A stretch of 64,000 nucleotides of DNA from Thalassotalea algicola (GTDB taxonomy: Bacteria; Pseudomonadota; Gammaproteobacteria; Enterobacterales; Alteromonadaceae). This document shows positions 28,381-39,058 of the stretch, piece by piece (position 1 is the first letter of the stretch; each line of letters opens with the position of its first letter). The notes below the pieces were generated by a model. The model had not been told where the DNA came from and did no database searches. It was given only the letters and a program-made list of their open reading frames with translations. The stretch is taken from assembly GCF_012932965.1 (NCBI RefSeq), contig NZ_JABBXH010000001.1:62001-126000 (forward strand). The letters run 5' to 3'. Both the position numbers and the translations under genes were made by a program.

Positions 28381-31188
28381 TTACAGCTTGTAGCTGAAAC
28401 CTAATAAGTAGGTGCTACCGTAATCTTGGTAATCACGTACTTGAAGTGAGTTATCACCTGACAATGAAGTGAACGGTTCGTCGTTCAAGTTTTGTGCTTG
28501 TAAGAAGATTGATAAACCTTCTAAGCTCTTGAAGCCGCCTTCACCGAAGTCGTAACCAATTTGAGCGTCCCAAATTGTTTCGCCTAGGATATCAACTTGT
28601 ACCGTGTCGAAACCTAAACCGTACACATCACCTTTAAAGTCGTCACGCTTACGCATGCTAGCACGCGCTTGGAAACCATTTTTCTCATAGTAAAGCGTAA
28701 AGCTAGTGATACTTTCAGATAGACCAGGTAATTCATATTCATTACCGTTTGGATCTTCTAGATCTGATTCAACACCCGTGTGGCTAGCAATTAAACCAAC
28801 ACCATCAAGCGCATCTGTGAACACGTTAAAAGGTAATGTTAAAGAAAGCTCGTAACCAGATAAGCTACCGTCACCACCATTAATTTTACCAGAACCAGTA
28901 CCTGTAGAGTTAGGAGGAACAATGCCTGTTGCAGGGTCTGCAACACCACTCATATCAACTTCGTAGTTACCGTCGAAAATCCACTCATCTAATTCTTTAT
29001 GGAATAAAGCTACAGAGAAGTAACCTTCAGCACTGAAGTAGTTTTCGTAGGTTAAATCGATACCTAACGCTTCTTTAGGCTCAAGTTCTACGTTACCACC
29101 GCTAACAGACCAGTAATTACCGTTGCTGTCAGGTTGTTGGTTATAAGTAGCACTTACTGACGCATTCATTTCGTCTAAACGAGCGCGAGAAAGTGTTTTA
29201 GCAACACCAAAACGAACTGTTTGGTCATCATCCAATTTCAATGAAAGGTTTAAGCTAGGTAACACATGTGAATAATCATGACTATCACTACGCGGGTTAG
29301 TTACAACCACACCATCGACTGTATTAAACGCATTACCTACAGACGACTGGTCAGTTTGTACATAACGCACACCTACATTACCTGTTAATGGTAGACCAGC
29401 AACTTCTGTATCGATATTTGCTTGAACGAATGCAGAAGTCACTTCTTCTTTTACTTTCCAAGACTTAGTTGAATGGCTTGTGTTAGTTAAGCTTTCTGCT
29501 AACAAATCGAAGTAACCATCTCTCACCATAGCATTAGAGTCATAAGCAATCATGTCGCCCATGCCGATAAAGCCTAAGTCAGCCGTACCTAAACGGTACT
29601 CTTCTGGCACTGATAACATGCCAGGGTTATTTGGATAGTTGAAGCTAGACACTGTCATAAAGTAACCTTCAGAGTCTTTAGTTTTCTCACGTTCACGGTA
29701 AGAAACACCAAATGTTACTTCACTTAAATAATCGTTATCTAACTCCTTAGTTGCTGCTAATTTCAATGTCATTAGCTCGTCATCAATAGAAGGAGCATTG
29801 ATGAAACCATCTTGCAATTGGTTTTCATACTCAGTACCTACAACACCGTACTTTTCATTTAGTGCTGAACTCCAACCCCAAGATAATGGACCACCGATTT
29901 GAATTAAATCGTAGTCTGAGTAATCAAGGTTATGACCAAAAGTCGCACCTGTATTACCGCCATCAAATACATAGCTTAAATCGTCTGCTACACCACGGTC
30001 ATTACCACGACCAGTACCTGAGTAACTTTCTAGTGACCAGATATCACGTGTAACTTCTGAGTAACTTGCATCAAATTCTAACGCCCATGTCTCAGCAATG
30101 TCATACTCTAGGTTGAAACCTAAAGAAGTTAATTCAGCTTCACGCTCTTCGTAGTCATTACGTACTACAACACGCTGACCTTGTGTTGTGGCACCGGTAA
30201 CAAAACCAGTTTCCGCATCAATCGTTGCAGATTCAGGAGAAATACTACCTTGACCCCATGCAAATGGAATTTCGATACCACGTAAGATTTTTTCATCTTT
30301 GAAATCTACGTATAGTGCATCAAACATCATTTTAAGGTTTTCAGTTGGCGCAGCTTCGATTACCAACATTGCAGAGTCACGTTCTAACGTAGAAGAACGA
30401 ACGAATGGCTTAGCACCACCTAAAATTGAACCTTCTGAACCATCAGGATAGGTAAATGTAGGGAAGCCCCAAGAGTTCCAACGTTTTTCTTGGTTTGGAG
30501 AACTCATTGTTGAATAAGCAAATGCAACACCTAATGTGTCATCGTTGAACTTATCAATATATGAAAACGTACCACGGAAACCGTCGTCGTCACCATCTGG
30601 GTTTAATTTGTCAAAACTTGTTTGTTCATATTGACCATTGAACTGAATAACGCGCTCACTTTGACCTAGCGGGTTAATCGTTTGCATGTCAATTACACCT
30701 GCGATGCCTTCAGCTTCCAAACTCGCACTTGGCGTTTTATATACTGTAACACCACTCATGATTTCCGATGGGTAAAGATCGAACTCTACACCACGGTTAT
30801 CACTGATAGAAACTTGTTCGCGACCATTGAAAGTAGTACCACTTTCATTTTCGCCGAAACCACGAATACTTACGCGACTTGCACGACCGTCAAGACGTTG
30901 TGCTGTTAAACCCGGAAGGCGAGCAATCGACTCAGCAATTGAAGAGTCTGGTAATTTACCAATATCTTCTGCTGAAATTGACTCAACAACTTCTGATGAA
31001 TAACGTTTAGTGTTAATAGACTCTACAACACTGCGGCGAAAGCCTCGTACTTCAATAACTTCTACTTCATCTTCACCTTGTGCTGCTTGAGCTTCTTCCG
31101 CCGCCTGAGCATACATAGGTGCACTAACAGCCAAAAGGCCGGTAGAAAGCATGGCAAGTGTAACTTTGCTTGGCTTAAATTTTAACAT
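28381..31188 (-). CDS. TonB-dependent receptor, TIGR01782-like, probable maltodextrin importer
   Basis: A 935-residue outer-membrane receptor. Signal peptide with cleavage near AQA-AEEA (about 29), an acidic linker, a TonB box-like VEVIEVRGFR, and a plug with SINTKRYSSEVVESISAEDIGKLPD, SIAESIARLPG and RVSIRGFG. These segments are typical of the large carbohydrate-type TonB receptors (TonB-Xanth-Caul, TIGR01782), which includes the Caulobacter maltodextrin receptor MalA. The barrel ends LLGFSYKL. Two palindromic operators lie upstream (31338 and 31594), so it very probably imports starch-derived oligosaccharides; the substrate is inferred from this context. The TonB energy system is not in the window. 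Confidence 0.9.
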   Translation of the reverse strand: MLKFKPSKVTLAMLSTGLLAVSAPMYAQAAEEAQAAQGEDEVEVIEVRGFRRSVVESINTKRYSSEVVESISAEDIGKLPDSSIAESIARLPGLTAQRLDGRASRVSIRGFGENESGTTFNGREQVSISDNRGVEFDLYPSEIMSGVTVYKTPSASLEAEGIAGVIDMQTINPLGQSERVIQFNGQYEQTSFDKLNPDGDDDGFRGTFSYIDKFNDDTLGVAFAYSTMSSPNQEKRWNSWGFPTFTYPDGSEGSILGGAKPFVRSSTLERDSAMLVIEAAPTENLKMMFDALYVDFKDEKILRGIEIPFAWGQGSISPESATIDAETGFVTGATTQGQRVVVRNDYEEREAELTSLGFNLEYDIAETWALEFDASYSEVTRDIWSLESYSGTGRGNDRGVADDLSYVFDGGNTGATFGHNLDYSDYDLIQIGGPLSWGWSSALNEKYGVVGTEYENQLQDGFINAPSIDDELMTLKLAATKELDNDYLSEVTFGVSYREREKTKDSEGYFMTVSSFNYPNNPGMLSVPEEYRLGTADLGFIGMGDMIAYDSNAMVRDGYFDLLAESLTNTSHSTKSWKVKEEVTSAFVQANIDTEVAGLPLTGNVGVRYVQTDQSSVGNAFNTVDGVVVTNPRSDSHDYSHVLPSLNLSLKLDDDQTVRFGVAKTLSRARLDEMNASVSATYNQQPDSNGNYWSVSGGNVELEPKEALGIDLTYENYFSAEGYFSVALFHKELDEWIFDGNYEVDMSGVADPATGIVPPNSTGTGSGKINGGDGSLSGYELSLTLPFNVFTDALDGVGLIASHTGVESDLEDPNGNEYELPGLSESITSFTLYYEKNGFQARASMRKRDDFKGDVYGLGFDTVQVDILGETIWDAQIGYDFGEGGFKSLEGLSIFLQAQNLNDEPFTSLSGDNSLQVRDYQDYGSTYLLGFSYKL

Positions 31189-31337
31189 GTAGGTTTCTCC
31201 CCCGTTCCATCCCTGTTGTTTTAATTTTTTCTCAGCATCCAGCTGACATGATGACTTTTGTATTTCAATATTTTATAGGTCCACCAAATATGATGGATAA
31301 CCTAATATAAGTTGGTCAATTTTTTAAAAACATATAT

Positions 31338-31351
31338 TGCATACGTATTCA
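31338..31351. promoter_or_regulatory. Palindromic operator 4 (maltodextrin regulon)
   Basis: TGCATACGTATTCA, 150 bases upstream of the TonB receptor start codon. Confidence 0.8.
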
Positions 31352-31593
31352 TGTTTATGCACTGGTGTGTGTAAATCGGGACCAATATTAATCATCGAAA
31401 ATAAAATCCTAGCCACAGGCCGAATAATTTATTGCTGTTTTTCTGTCTGCCCTTGTACTAGATATAGTCCAAAACCCTTAATTACATAAGGTTTAACTGA
31501 AAATAAACTCGTTATATTTTGAAGCTGTCATCACTATTTATGCACTATATTTAGCTATGCTTGGTTAAAACAAAGTGGGGAAATTGGCAAGTT

Positions 31594-31607
31594 TGAATAC
31601 GTATGCA
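31594..31607. promoter_or_regulatory. Palindromic operator 5 (maltodextrin regulon)
   Basis: TGAATACGTATGCA, about 256 bases further upstream than operator 4 and about 110 bases beyond the GH31 stop. The spacing would allow looping with operator 4. Confidence 0.75.
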
Positions 31608-31714
31608 ACAGTGCCCCTAAAACTCAGGTCATTTTAATAAGATAGGAAAATTAAAAAGCTTAGTACCCATTTGTGAGTAGCTAAGCTTTTTATTAACGGT
31701 GAAGACAGTGAGTA

Positions 31715-34171
31715 CTAATGTTTTTCGATAATGAGCTGTTGCGTGTTATTGGCTAACGAAAACTTGATGGTCAATATATTTTGCCCTTTTAACCAAAGTG
31801 CTCCCTCAGAAGCTAGAGAAAAAGCCCTTTCATTATGTAATATGGGAATATCACGTTGGTCACCCGAGACTATTTTAGGTGTTTGCTTCCAGCCCCTAAT
31901 GTTTAGGGTCATCTCTCGGTTGGCAACTGAACGACGATATCCATTTCCTTCTGAATGAAATGAAATCGTTAATTGATTCTGCTGATAAACAGCGTTGAAC
32001 TTAAGTAAATCAAACGCCTGCTCTTTTATACTATTAAGACTTATACCGTCGTCTTCATAAAGCTTACCTTCACCATGAACGATACTTTCGTGGTGATAAT
32101 AATCCAAAGTTAACTCTTCACCATTATATTGCTTAGTGTTTGCCTGTTCCGCGGCCATAGGAATAAAGCTACCGGCTCGCACAAGTACAGGGATTATTTC
32201 TTTATTCACCGCATAATCGATATGCTGACCGCCAGTTATCAGCTGATCCGTCCAATAATCAAACCATAACCCCTTAGGTACATTGACCGACACAGACTGA
32301 GCTTCTGGCGCGAGTACCGGCGTCACTAAAAAGGCATCTCCCCATAAGAAGCTATGCTTTTCGTCAATGAGAGCGTGATTAGTTTCATCTTCAAACATCA
32401 AGGGACGCATCAATGGCATACCTGTTACTGAATTTTCATAAGCCAATGTGTAGTTATATGGCAATAATTTATATCTTAGCTTGATAAATTTTCGAACGAT
32501 GGCCTTTGTTGCTTCGTCATGAAAAACAGGCTCAGGTGCAATAGCTTCTTGAGCATGCGGACGATATACCGGTTGAAATGCCCCGTATTGTAACCAACGC
32601 GTATACATTTCTGCGTCAAATGTCTCGCCACCGGCAAACCCACCTAGATCAGAGTGAGTATAAGCCAAACCTAACAGCCCCATTTGCAAGCTAAGTTCAA
32701 CTTGTGGTTTTAAACCGCCCCACGAGCGACTAACGTCACCTGTCCATGGGATCATGCCAAAACGTTGGCTGCCGACAAATCCTGAGCGCATCATAATCAT
32801 TGGGCGTTGATTAGGAGAGAACTTTTGGCTTTGTTGATAAACCATTTCAGCCCACTTATGCCCATAAACATTATGGATAGCATCACCCCTTACTCGCTTA
32901 CCATTTGGTAAAGTATGCAAGATATCATCGGGTTGCACTTCCGGTTCACCTAAGTCACCCCACCAGCCAGTAACTCCTTGAGATGCTAATTGATGATAGG
33001 CCTCTCCAAACCAGTTATTCCCTTGCTCATTAAATACATCGACTAACCCTGTGTTACCAAAATAAAAATCAAATCGATAAGGTTCATTTTCTGCATTTAA
33101 CGCTAATGCATCACCATCGACTGCTGACTGCCACTTGTTCGATGTTGTTAAAATAAAAGGCTCGGTTATAACAACGGTATTAACCCCTTTGCTTGCTAGC
33201 TTAGCAGTCATCTGTTCAGGGTTTGGGAAAGCTTCTTTATCCCAATCTAAGTTGCCCATATGACCTTTTACATCTTTACCAAACCAATATAAGTCAAGCA
33301 CTATGGCATCAAGTGGTATATCGTCTTGTTCAAACTTAGCGACTGTCTCCATCACTTCCTGTTGGCTGTGGTAGCCAAATCGCGATGCAAAATTACCGAG
33401 CGCCCAGCGTGGAGGCATTGGTTGTTTACCAGTTAGATTGACATAGTTGTTTATCAAATTTGGATAGCTGCTGCCGACAGTCACAATATAACTTGCTCGC
33501 CCTGAAACTGCTTCAAATGACAGTTTATTGATATTCTCGCTATCTAAGTCCATTTGACCTGACGCTGAATTATCAAAAATTAAGGTATATTTCTTAGAAG
33601 ACATGATTGCCGGCAGGCCGTAATACATTTGTCTCGACTCGGTTGTGTATCCGTAATGCGCTTTATTATAAAGAGGTAACTTGTGGCCACGCCTATCCAT
33701 GCCGAGAACACGTTGACCACCGCCAAGCAGTTTTTCTTCATCATCGATTGAAAAATCGAACTGCAGCTTATTAGCTAAATCAATAAATTTATGTTGAGTT
33801 AATAGTAAATCTGAGCCGCGGTAAAATTGAATAGCCAACGACACTTTATCTATTTTCGCGATCAACTCTCCAGCATCCAAAACAAGCATCTCAGGCGTTT
33901 CATATACTTTGCCACCTTGTGCTCTGGCGTCCGAAGCAATGGCATAAGAAGGTAGCTGATAATGGTGCTTACTTCGATATGTGGTAGCAATAGAGGTTTG
34001 GTTATAAGGTTGAAGCTCTATAACTTGAAGCGCGCCCGATAAATCCGTGCCTTTTACGATTAACTTGCCTTGGTGTAGTTGATGACTTTGATAACCAGCG
34101 ACTGCATTGAATGCAACAAACAAGAGTAAACCGATAATTGATGCTAAAGCCTTGTTAGCACTAAACCACAT
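31715..34171 (-). CDS. GH31 alpha-glucosidase, secreted
   Basis: An 818-residue family-31 glycoside hydrolase that releases glucose from alpha-glucans. The N-terminus (MWFSANKALASIIGLLLFVAFNAVAG) is a signal peptide, so it acts in the periplasm or outside. The barrel starts with PPRWALGNFASRFGY; the nucleophile Asp is in GWWGDLGEPE (near 405) and the acid/base Asp in PWTGDVSRSWGGL (near 475). LVTPVLAPEAQSVSVNVPKG and a C-terminal beta-sandwich domain complete the family pattern. It is divergent from the pullulanase gene, with operator 6 between them. alpha-1,4 specificity is assumed from context; alpha-xylosidase activity is less likely. Confidence 0.9.
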   Translation of the reverse strand: MWFSANKALASIIGLLLFVAFNAVAGYQSHQLHQGKLIVKGTDLSGALQVIELQPYNQTSIATTYRSKHHYQLPSYAIASDARAQGGKVYETPEMLVLDAGELIAKIDKVSLAIQFYRGSDLLLTQHKFIDLANKLQFDFSIDDEEKLLGGGQRVLGMDRRGHKLPLYNKAHYGYTTESRQMYYGLPAIMSSKKYTLIFDNSASGQMDLDSENINKLSFEAVSGRASYIVTVGSSYPNLINNYVNLTGKQPMPPRWALGNFASRFGYHSQQEVMETVAKFEQDDIPLDAIVLDLYWFGKDVKGHMGNLDWDKEAFPNPEQMTAKLASKGVNTVVITEPFILTTSNKWQSAVDGDALALNAENEPYRFDFYFGNTGLVDVFNEQGNNWFGEAYHQLASQGVTGWWGDLGEPEVQPDDILHTLPNGKRVRGDAIHNVYGHKWAEMVYQQSQKFSPNQRPMIMMRSGFVGSQRFGMIPWTGDVSRSWGGLKPQVELSLQMGLLGLAYTHSDLGGFAGGETFDAEMYTRWLQYGAFQPVYRPHAQEAIAPEPVFHDEATKAIVRKFIKLRYKLLPYNYTLAYENSVTGMPLMRPLMFEDETNHALIDEKHSFLWGDAFLVTPVLAPEAQSVSVNVPKGLWFDYWTDQLITGGQHIDYAVNKEIIPVLVRAGSFIPMAAEQANTKQYNGEELTLDYYHHESIVHGEGKLYEDDGISLNSIKEQAFDLLKFNAVYQQNQLTISFHSEGNGYRRSVANREMTLNIRGWKQTPKIVSGDQRDIPILHNERAFSLASEGALWLKGQNILTIKFSLANNTQQLIIEKH

Positions 34172-34265
34172 AAATACACCTTAAATAGTAAATAGAGCCA
34201 ATCATTCTATGGACTAAGTCGCTATTTGGCGACCACAAAACGATTCTGTTACACAAGGTTATAGG

Positions 34266-34279
34266 TGAATACGTATGCA
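34266..34279. promoter_or_regulatory. Palindromic operator 6 (maltodextrin regulon)
   Basis: TGAATACGTATGCA in the 199-base divergent promoter region of the GH31 and pullulanase genes, able to control both. Confidence 0.8.
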
Positions 34280-34370
34280 ACTACTATGATTAGACCCTAG
34301 ACCTTTTTACAGTTATCAACCAGTCTAAAAAAATAAAATGTGACATCAGGTATTCACGCCGGAACCAACT

Positions 34371-37151
34371 ATGAATAAACGACACCTTATATTGCCACTG
34401 GCATTATTGGCCTCTGCCTGCCAACCTAGCGCCGACAATAACTCGACATTTTCAACTATTGCTCCAATTAACATCGATCAACAAAGTTCAGATTACGGTG
34501 CACACTGGATAGACGCCCAAACCATGCTTTTAGCAAATTCAGACGTTAACGGCAAATATGCTCTGGCGACAATAACGGGTAAAGGCCAACAAAATATCAA
34601 ATTAGTGCCTAAAGCAATGCCACAATGGATAAAAGACAAGCATCCACATTTAGCTGAGTTTAAGGCATTTGAGGTTACTGCGTCATTAGACATGATTAAG
34701 CAATGGCTTAAACAACCACTGTTTATTTATGATAGCAATACAAATGCAGAGCAAGTTTCTGTATCTCGTGTTCAAATTGGCGAAGTTATTGATGACCTTT
34801 ATACAAGTAACGAAAATGATGCCAATGAAATTGCAGACTTTGGCGCGACGGTAGGTAAGAACCAGATTTCAATTAAACTTTGGGCACCAACTGCCAACAA
34901 TGTCAGTGTAAAACTATTTAACCAAGACAAATCGTTGGATAAAACGTTGGCTATGACTGAAGATACAAATTCAGGTGTTTGGCATCTTGATTTACCTAAA
35001 GCTACCGTAGGAAAATTTTATCAATATCAAATTGATGTATTCCACCCTGCAACTCTACAAGTAGAAACAATCACAACAACTGATCCATACTCTTTAAGTC
35101 TTTCAACCAATAGTAAGCACTCACAAATAATCAGTTTGGATGATGCAAGTACCCAACCACAAGGTTGGAGTGAACAAGCATTGCCTGAATTATCAGCTCC
35201 AGAAGATGCGATTTTATATGAAGTTCACGTGCGTGACTTTAGTGCGACAGATCAGCAGCTAAGTAATGAAGCGCATAGAGGTAAGTTCAAAGCCTTTACT
35301 GAAACAAATTCATCGGGAATGCAGCACTTGCAAACGCTAAAAAGTGCCGGGTTAAATCATATTCATTTATTACCAGCGTTCGATATCGGCACAGTCAATG
35401 AGGAGATAGATAAAGCGTTTGACTTAAACTCAACGTTGACCGATATCTGCCAGAGCCAGCCAAGTATCAGCATCTGTATTAAAGAACTTGATGGCACTAT
35501 GTCGTTGGCCCAAGTACTTGAGAGTTTTGATCCTAAAACTGACGACGCACAAGCATTAGTGACTGAGCTAAAAACAGTAGACAAATACAATTGGGGCTAC
35601 GATCCTTTTCATTATACTGTGCCAGAAGGCAGCTACGCCGTTAACCCTGATGGTAGTGCTCGTATTGTCGAGTTTAGAGAGATGGTACAACACCTTCACA
35701 ATTTAGGGTTTCGCGTCATTATGGACGTAGTCTATAACCATACCCATCAAGCACGCCTAGAGCCAACAGCTGTTCTGGATAAAATAGTGCCAAACTATTA
35801 TCAACGCTTACACCCGATAAGCGGCTTGATTGAACAATCTACCTGTTGTGATAATACCGCGACAGAGCGTGTCATGATGGAAAAACTCATGATTGATTCA
35901 TTGGTTGTTTGGGCCCGTGATTATAAAATTGACGGTTTCCGTTTCGATTTAATGGGTCACCAGCCTAAAGATGCAATGTTAAGGGCCAGAGAAGCAGTTA
36001 GAGCGTTTGATCCTGACACTTATTTTTATGGTGAAGGATGGAATTTCGGCGAAGTAGCTAACAACCGCCAATTTGTACAAGCAAGTCAATTAGAGTTAGG
36101 CGGCACCGAAATAGGCACTTTTACAGACCGACTTCGCGACGCTGTACGTGGCCCTGGTATCAGTGTGCAAGGTGATGATATTCGCCGCAATCAAGGTATT
36201 GGTAATGGGTTAGCAACGGCACCTAATGAATTAAATAAAGGTAACACTGCTAATGCACCTGACTATTTATTATTGATGGATCAGTTACGTATTGGTCTAA
36301 TAGGCAACCTCGCAAATTTCCCTATAACCGATCGATTAGATAATCAGGTTACCGGTAAAGACGTCCCTTATGGCAGTCAACCGACTGGCTATGCACTCGA
36401 TCCAGCTGACACCATCAATTACGTTTCAAAGCACGATAATCAATCACTCTGGGATAATAACCAATATCGAAATGCCATTGAGCTCACGACAGAACAACGC
36501 GTTAGGCTACACAATCAAAGTCTATCTTACGCAATACTCGCTCAAGGGATACCATTTATACACATGGGTTCAGAGCTATTACGTTCAAAATCTTATTTAA
36601 GAGACAGCTACGATTATAGCGACTGGTTTAATCGCGTCGATTTCAACAAACAACAAAACTATTACCATGTTGGTTTACCACCAGCAGAAAAAGATCATGC
36701 AAACTGGCCACTAATTTCTTACCTAATAGAGCAAAATAAGGGCCGAGACATTCCATCGAGTGAAGATATTCAATTTGCTTCACGTATATTCAATGAATTT
36801 TTGGCTATTCGCAGCACTTCGCCACTATTCAAAATGACTAGCGCAGAGCAAATTACTAAGCGGATTAAGTTTTTAAACACCGGCAGTAATCAACAGCAAG
36901 GTCTAATCGCCATGCATATTAAAGACAACCAAACTGAACGCCAATTAGACAAAAAGTTTAGTGAAGTATTAGTGTTCTTTAATAGCTCGCCGAACAAGCA
37001 AACATTTTCCGTAAAAAATGCAGCGCGCTTTACCCTTCATCCTGTGCAGGCAAACGGCATTGATACGCAAACTAAACTCAGCACTAACAATGCTGGTCAA
37101 TTTAGCATTCCAGCATTTACTACTGCTGTATTTATTAAAGAACGCACATAA
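34371..37151 (+). CDS. pulA: Pullulanase-type alpha-1,6-glucosidase lipoprotein
   Basis: A 926-residue enzyme cutting alpha-1,6 branches of pullulan, amylopectin or limit dextrins. The N-terminus MNKRHLILPLALLASAC is a lipoprotein signal with lipobox ASAC (Cys17). A starch-binding/N-terminal domain is followed by a CBM48 (about 160-235, ISIKLWAPTANNVSVKLFN) and a GH13 barrel: ILYEVHVRDFSATD, MDVVYNHTHQ, nucleophile in DGFRFDLMGHQ (near 525), acid/base in YGEGWNFGE (near 554) and VSKHDNQSLWD (near 688). The pattern fits the TIGR02103-type pullulanases. It is followed 11 bases later by the cyclomaltodextrinase-like gene, so the two form an operon under operator 6. Confidence 0.9.
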   Translation: MNKRHLILPLALLASACQPSADNNSTFSTIAPINIDQQSSDYGAHWIDAQTMLLANSDVNGKYALATITGKGQQNIKLVPKAMPQWIKDKHPHLAEFKAFEVTASLDMIKQWLKQPLFIYDSNTNAEQVSVSRVQIGEVIDDLYTSNENDANEIADFGATVGKNQISIKLWAPTANNVSVKLFNQDKSLDKTLAMTEDTNSGVWHLDLPKATVGKFYQYQIDVFHPATLQVETITTTDPYSLSLSTNSKHSQIISLDDASTQPQGWSEQALPELSAPEDAILYEVHVRDFSATDQQLSNEAHRGKFKAFTETNSSGMQHLQTLKSAGLNHIHLLPAFDIGTVNEEIDKAFDLNSTLTDICQSQPSISICIKELDGTMSLAQVLESFDPKTDDAQALVTELKTVDKYNWGYDPFHYTVPEGSYAVNPDGSARIVEFREMVQHLHNLGFRVIMDVVYNHTHQARLEPTAVLDKIVPNYYQRLHPISGLIEQSTCCDNTATERVMMEKLMIDSLVVWARDYKIDGFRFDLMGHQPKDAMLRAREAVRAFDPDTYFYGEGWNFGEVANNRQFVQASQLELGGTEIGTFTDRLRDAVRGPGISVQGDDIRRNQGIGNGLATAPNELNKGNTANAPDYLLLMDQLRIGLIGNLANFPITDRLDNQVTGKDVPYGSQPTGYALDPADTINYVSKHDNQSLWDNNQYRNAIELTTEQRVRLHNQSLSYAILAQGIPFIHMGSELLRSKSYLRDSYDYSDWFNRVDFNKQQNYYHVGLPPAEKDHANWPLISYLIEQNKGRDIPSSEDIQFASRIFNEFLAIRSTSPLFKMTSAEQITKRIKFLNTGSNQQQGLIAMHIKDNQTERQLDKKFSEVLVFFNSSPNKQTFSVKNAARFTLHPVQANGIDTQTKLSTNNAGQFSIPAFTTAVFIKERT

Positions 37152-37162
37152 GGGGAGTAGTC

Positions 37163-39037
37163 ATGAATCCAAAATCAATAATCAGCAAAACTACCTATTT
37201 ATTGTCGGCTATTTGCCTAAGCTTAAGTTGTACGACATCAGCAAAAAAGTATGAAATTGAACATTTAGAACCTGCTTTTTGGTGGGTTGATATGCAGCAA
37301 AAAGAGCTGCAACTACTTGTTCACGGTGAAAACATTAGTGAGCTATCACCACGAATAAATAGCGACCAAATCATCTTAAAAAAAGTAAATAAAGTTGATA
37401 ACCCCAACTATTTATTTTTAGATATTATTGTCCGCGAAGGCACCTCTCCTCACACCATTAATATCGAGTTCTTGGAAGGAGATAAAATTGCTACTAATTA
37501 CCAATATCAATTAAAAGCAAAAAACAAAAATCATGCTGCGGATGTAAGCTACAGCAGTAAAGATGTTATTTACCTCATCACACCTGATCGTTTTGCTAAT
37601 GGTGATAAAAGCAATGACAAAGTACCTAGCCTAACAGAAGGTTTAGACAGGCAACATCCTGGAGGCCGACATGGTGGAGATATTCAGGGTATCATTGACC
37701 GCTTAGCTTATATAGAAGATATGGGGTACACCCAGCTATGGCTTAACCCGGTTATTGAAAATAATCAGCCCAATTATTCCTACCACGGTTATTCTGCAAC
37801 CGACTTTTATAATGTTGACGCGCGCTATGGTGACAATGCACTTTATAAAAAGCTCTCAGATGAAGCGCAGAAGCGCGGCATAGGGTTAATCATTGATATC
37901 GTGCTCAACCATGGCGGCTCAGGTCATTGGTGGCATAACGACTTACCGATGGCGGATTGGTACAACAATCAAGGAAAGGCCTATTTAGGCACAAACCATA
38001 AGCGTGAAGCACTGCACGACCCTTATGCTGCAGACATTGATGCACAAACTTTTTCAGATGGCTGGTTCGTGCCGACAATGCCAGATCTCAACCAGAAAAA
38101 CCCTTTCATGGCAAAATACTTAATTCAAAACACCTTATGGTGGATTGAATTTGCCAATTTATCAGGCATTCGAGTAGATACATATTCATATCCAGATAAA
38201 GCGTTTTTAAGTGAATGGACTAAGCGTGTTACTCAAGAGTATCCAAACATTAATATTGTTGGCGAAGAATGGACGACAAACCCTGCGATAGTTTCATATT
38301 GGCAAAAAGGTAAACAAACACCTGACGGTTATCAATCATACTTGCCAAGTGTTATGGACTTTCCAATCCAAGATGGTTTAGTGAAATCGCTTAAGAATAA
38401 AGAGAATTGGAATACCGGATTAAATGAATTGTATCGAGTATTAGCAAATGACTTCTTATATCCTGCCCCAGATAACTTAGTCATATTTCCTGATAACCAT
38501 GACATGAGTCGTATTTTTACTCAGTTAGATGAAGATTATGAACTTTTTAAAATTGCCATGACCTTTATGATGACCACTCGCGGCATACCGCAAATATTCT
38601 ACGGAACAGAGATATTAATGAGTAACCCTGGCACTGACGATCATGGAGTAATTCGCACCGACTTTCCAGGAGGTTGGCCAACAGACAGCATAAATGGCTT
38701 CACTGGCAAAGGCTTAACCAACCGACAAAAGTCAGCACAACAGTTTATGAAAAAATTACTTAACTGGCGCAAAAACACCCCAACGATTCATCAAGGAAAA
38801 CTAATGCATTATGCGCCAGAAAATGGTGTATACGTTTATTTTAGGTATGACGAGTACAGCAAATATATGGTAGTTATTAATAAAAATACTGAGGCGACAG
38901 AAATCGATATGTCACGTTTCAGTCAAATGTTAGGGAAGGCTAAGTCGCTTAATCCTGTTCTTAACAACAGACCTATCACTATTGAGCAAACCATGATAAT
39001 GCCTGCTAAAACAGCGACTATCTATCAAGTGCACTAA
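37163..39037 (+). CDS. Cyclomaltodextrinase/neopullulanase-type GH13 enzyme (SusA-like)
   Basis: A 624-residue secreted GH13 enzyme acting on cyclodextrins, pullulan or maltodextrins. Signal peptide with a possible lipobox (LSLSC, Cys near 24). The next ~100 residues (EHLEPAFWWVDMQQKELQLLVHGENI) match the Cyc-maltodext_N domain. The barrel has VIYLITPDRFANGD, RHGGDIQGIIDRL, IDIVLNHGGSGH, nucleophile in SGIRVDTYSYPD (near 338), acid/base in VGEEWTTNPAI (near 366) and FPDNHDMSRIF (near 446). The RVDTYSYPD and GEEWTT segments are typical of the Bacteroidetes SusA-like group, so the gene may have come from Bacteroidetes, but this is inference. It lies 11 bases after the pullulanase gene and is followed by a strong terminator. 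Confidence 0.88.
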   Translation: MNPKSIISKTTYLLSAICLSLSCTTSAKKYEIEHLEPAFWWVDMQQKELQLLVHGENISELSPRINSDQIILKKVNKVDNPNYLFLDIIVREGTSPHTINIEFLEGDKIATNYQYQLKAKNKNHAADVSYSSKDVIYLITPDRFANGDKSNDKVPSLTEGLDRQHPGGRHGGDIQGIIDRLAYIEDMGYTQLWLNPVIENNQPNYSYHGYSATDFYNVDARYGDNALYKKLSDEAQKRGIGLIIDIVLNHGGSGHWWHNDLPMADWYNNQGKAYLGTNHKREALHDPYAADIDAQTFSDGWFVPTMPDLNQKNPFMAKYLIQNTLWWIEFANLSGIRVDTYSYPDKAFLSEWTKRVTQEYPNINIVGEEWTTNPAIVSYWQKGKQTPDGYQSYLPSVMDFPIQDGLVKSLKNKENWNTGLNELYRVLANDFLYPAPDNLVIFPDNHDMSRIFTQLDEDYELFKIAMTFMMTTRGIPQIFYGTEILMSNPGTDDHGVIRTDFPGGWPTDSINGFTGKGLTNRQKSAQQFMKKLLNWRKNTPTIHQGKLMHYAPENGVYVYFRYDEYSKYMVVINKNTEATEIDMSRFSQMLGKAKSLNPVLNNRPITIEQTMIMPAKTATIYQVH

Positions 39038-39058
39038 GAGGCAATCTTGTTGATACAA

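Larger units (their letters stand above)
31189..31714. other. Non-coding regulatory stretch with two operators
   Basis: About 525 bases between the GH31 stop and the TonB receptor start, both on the minus strand. It contains two copies of the palindromic operator and the receptor promoter. A TTGACC on the minus strand lies within 50 bases downstream of the nearer operator, but no clean -10 was found. No gene is seen. Confidence 0.6.
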
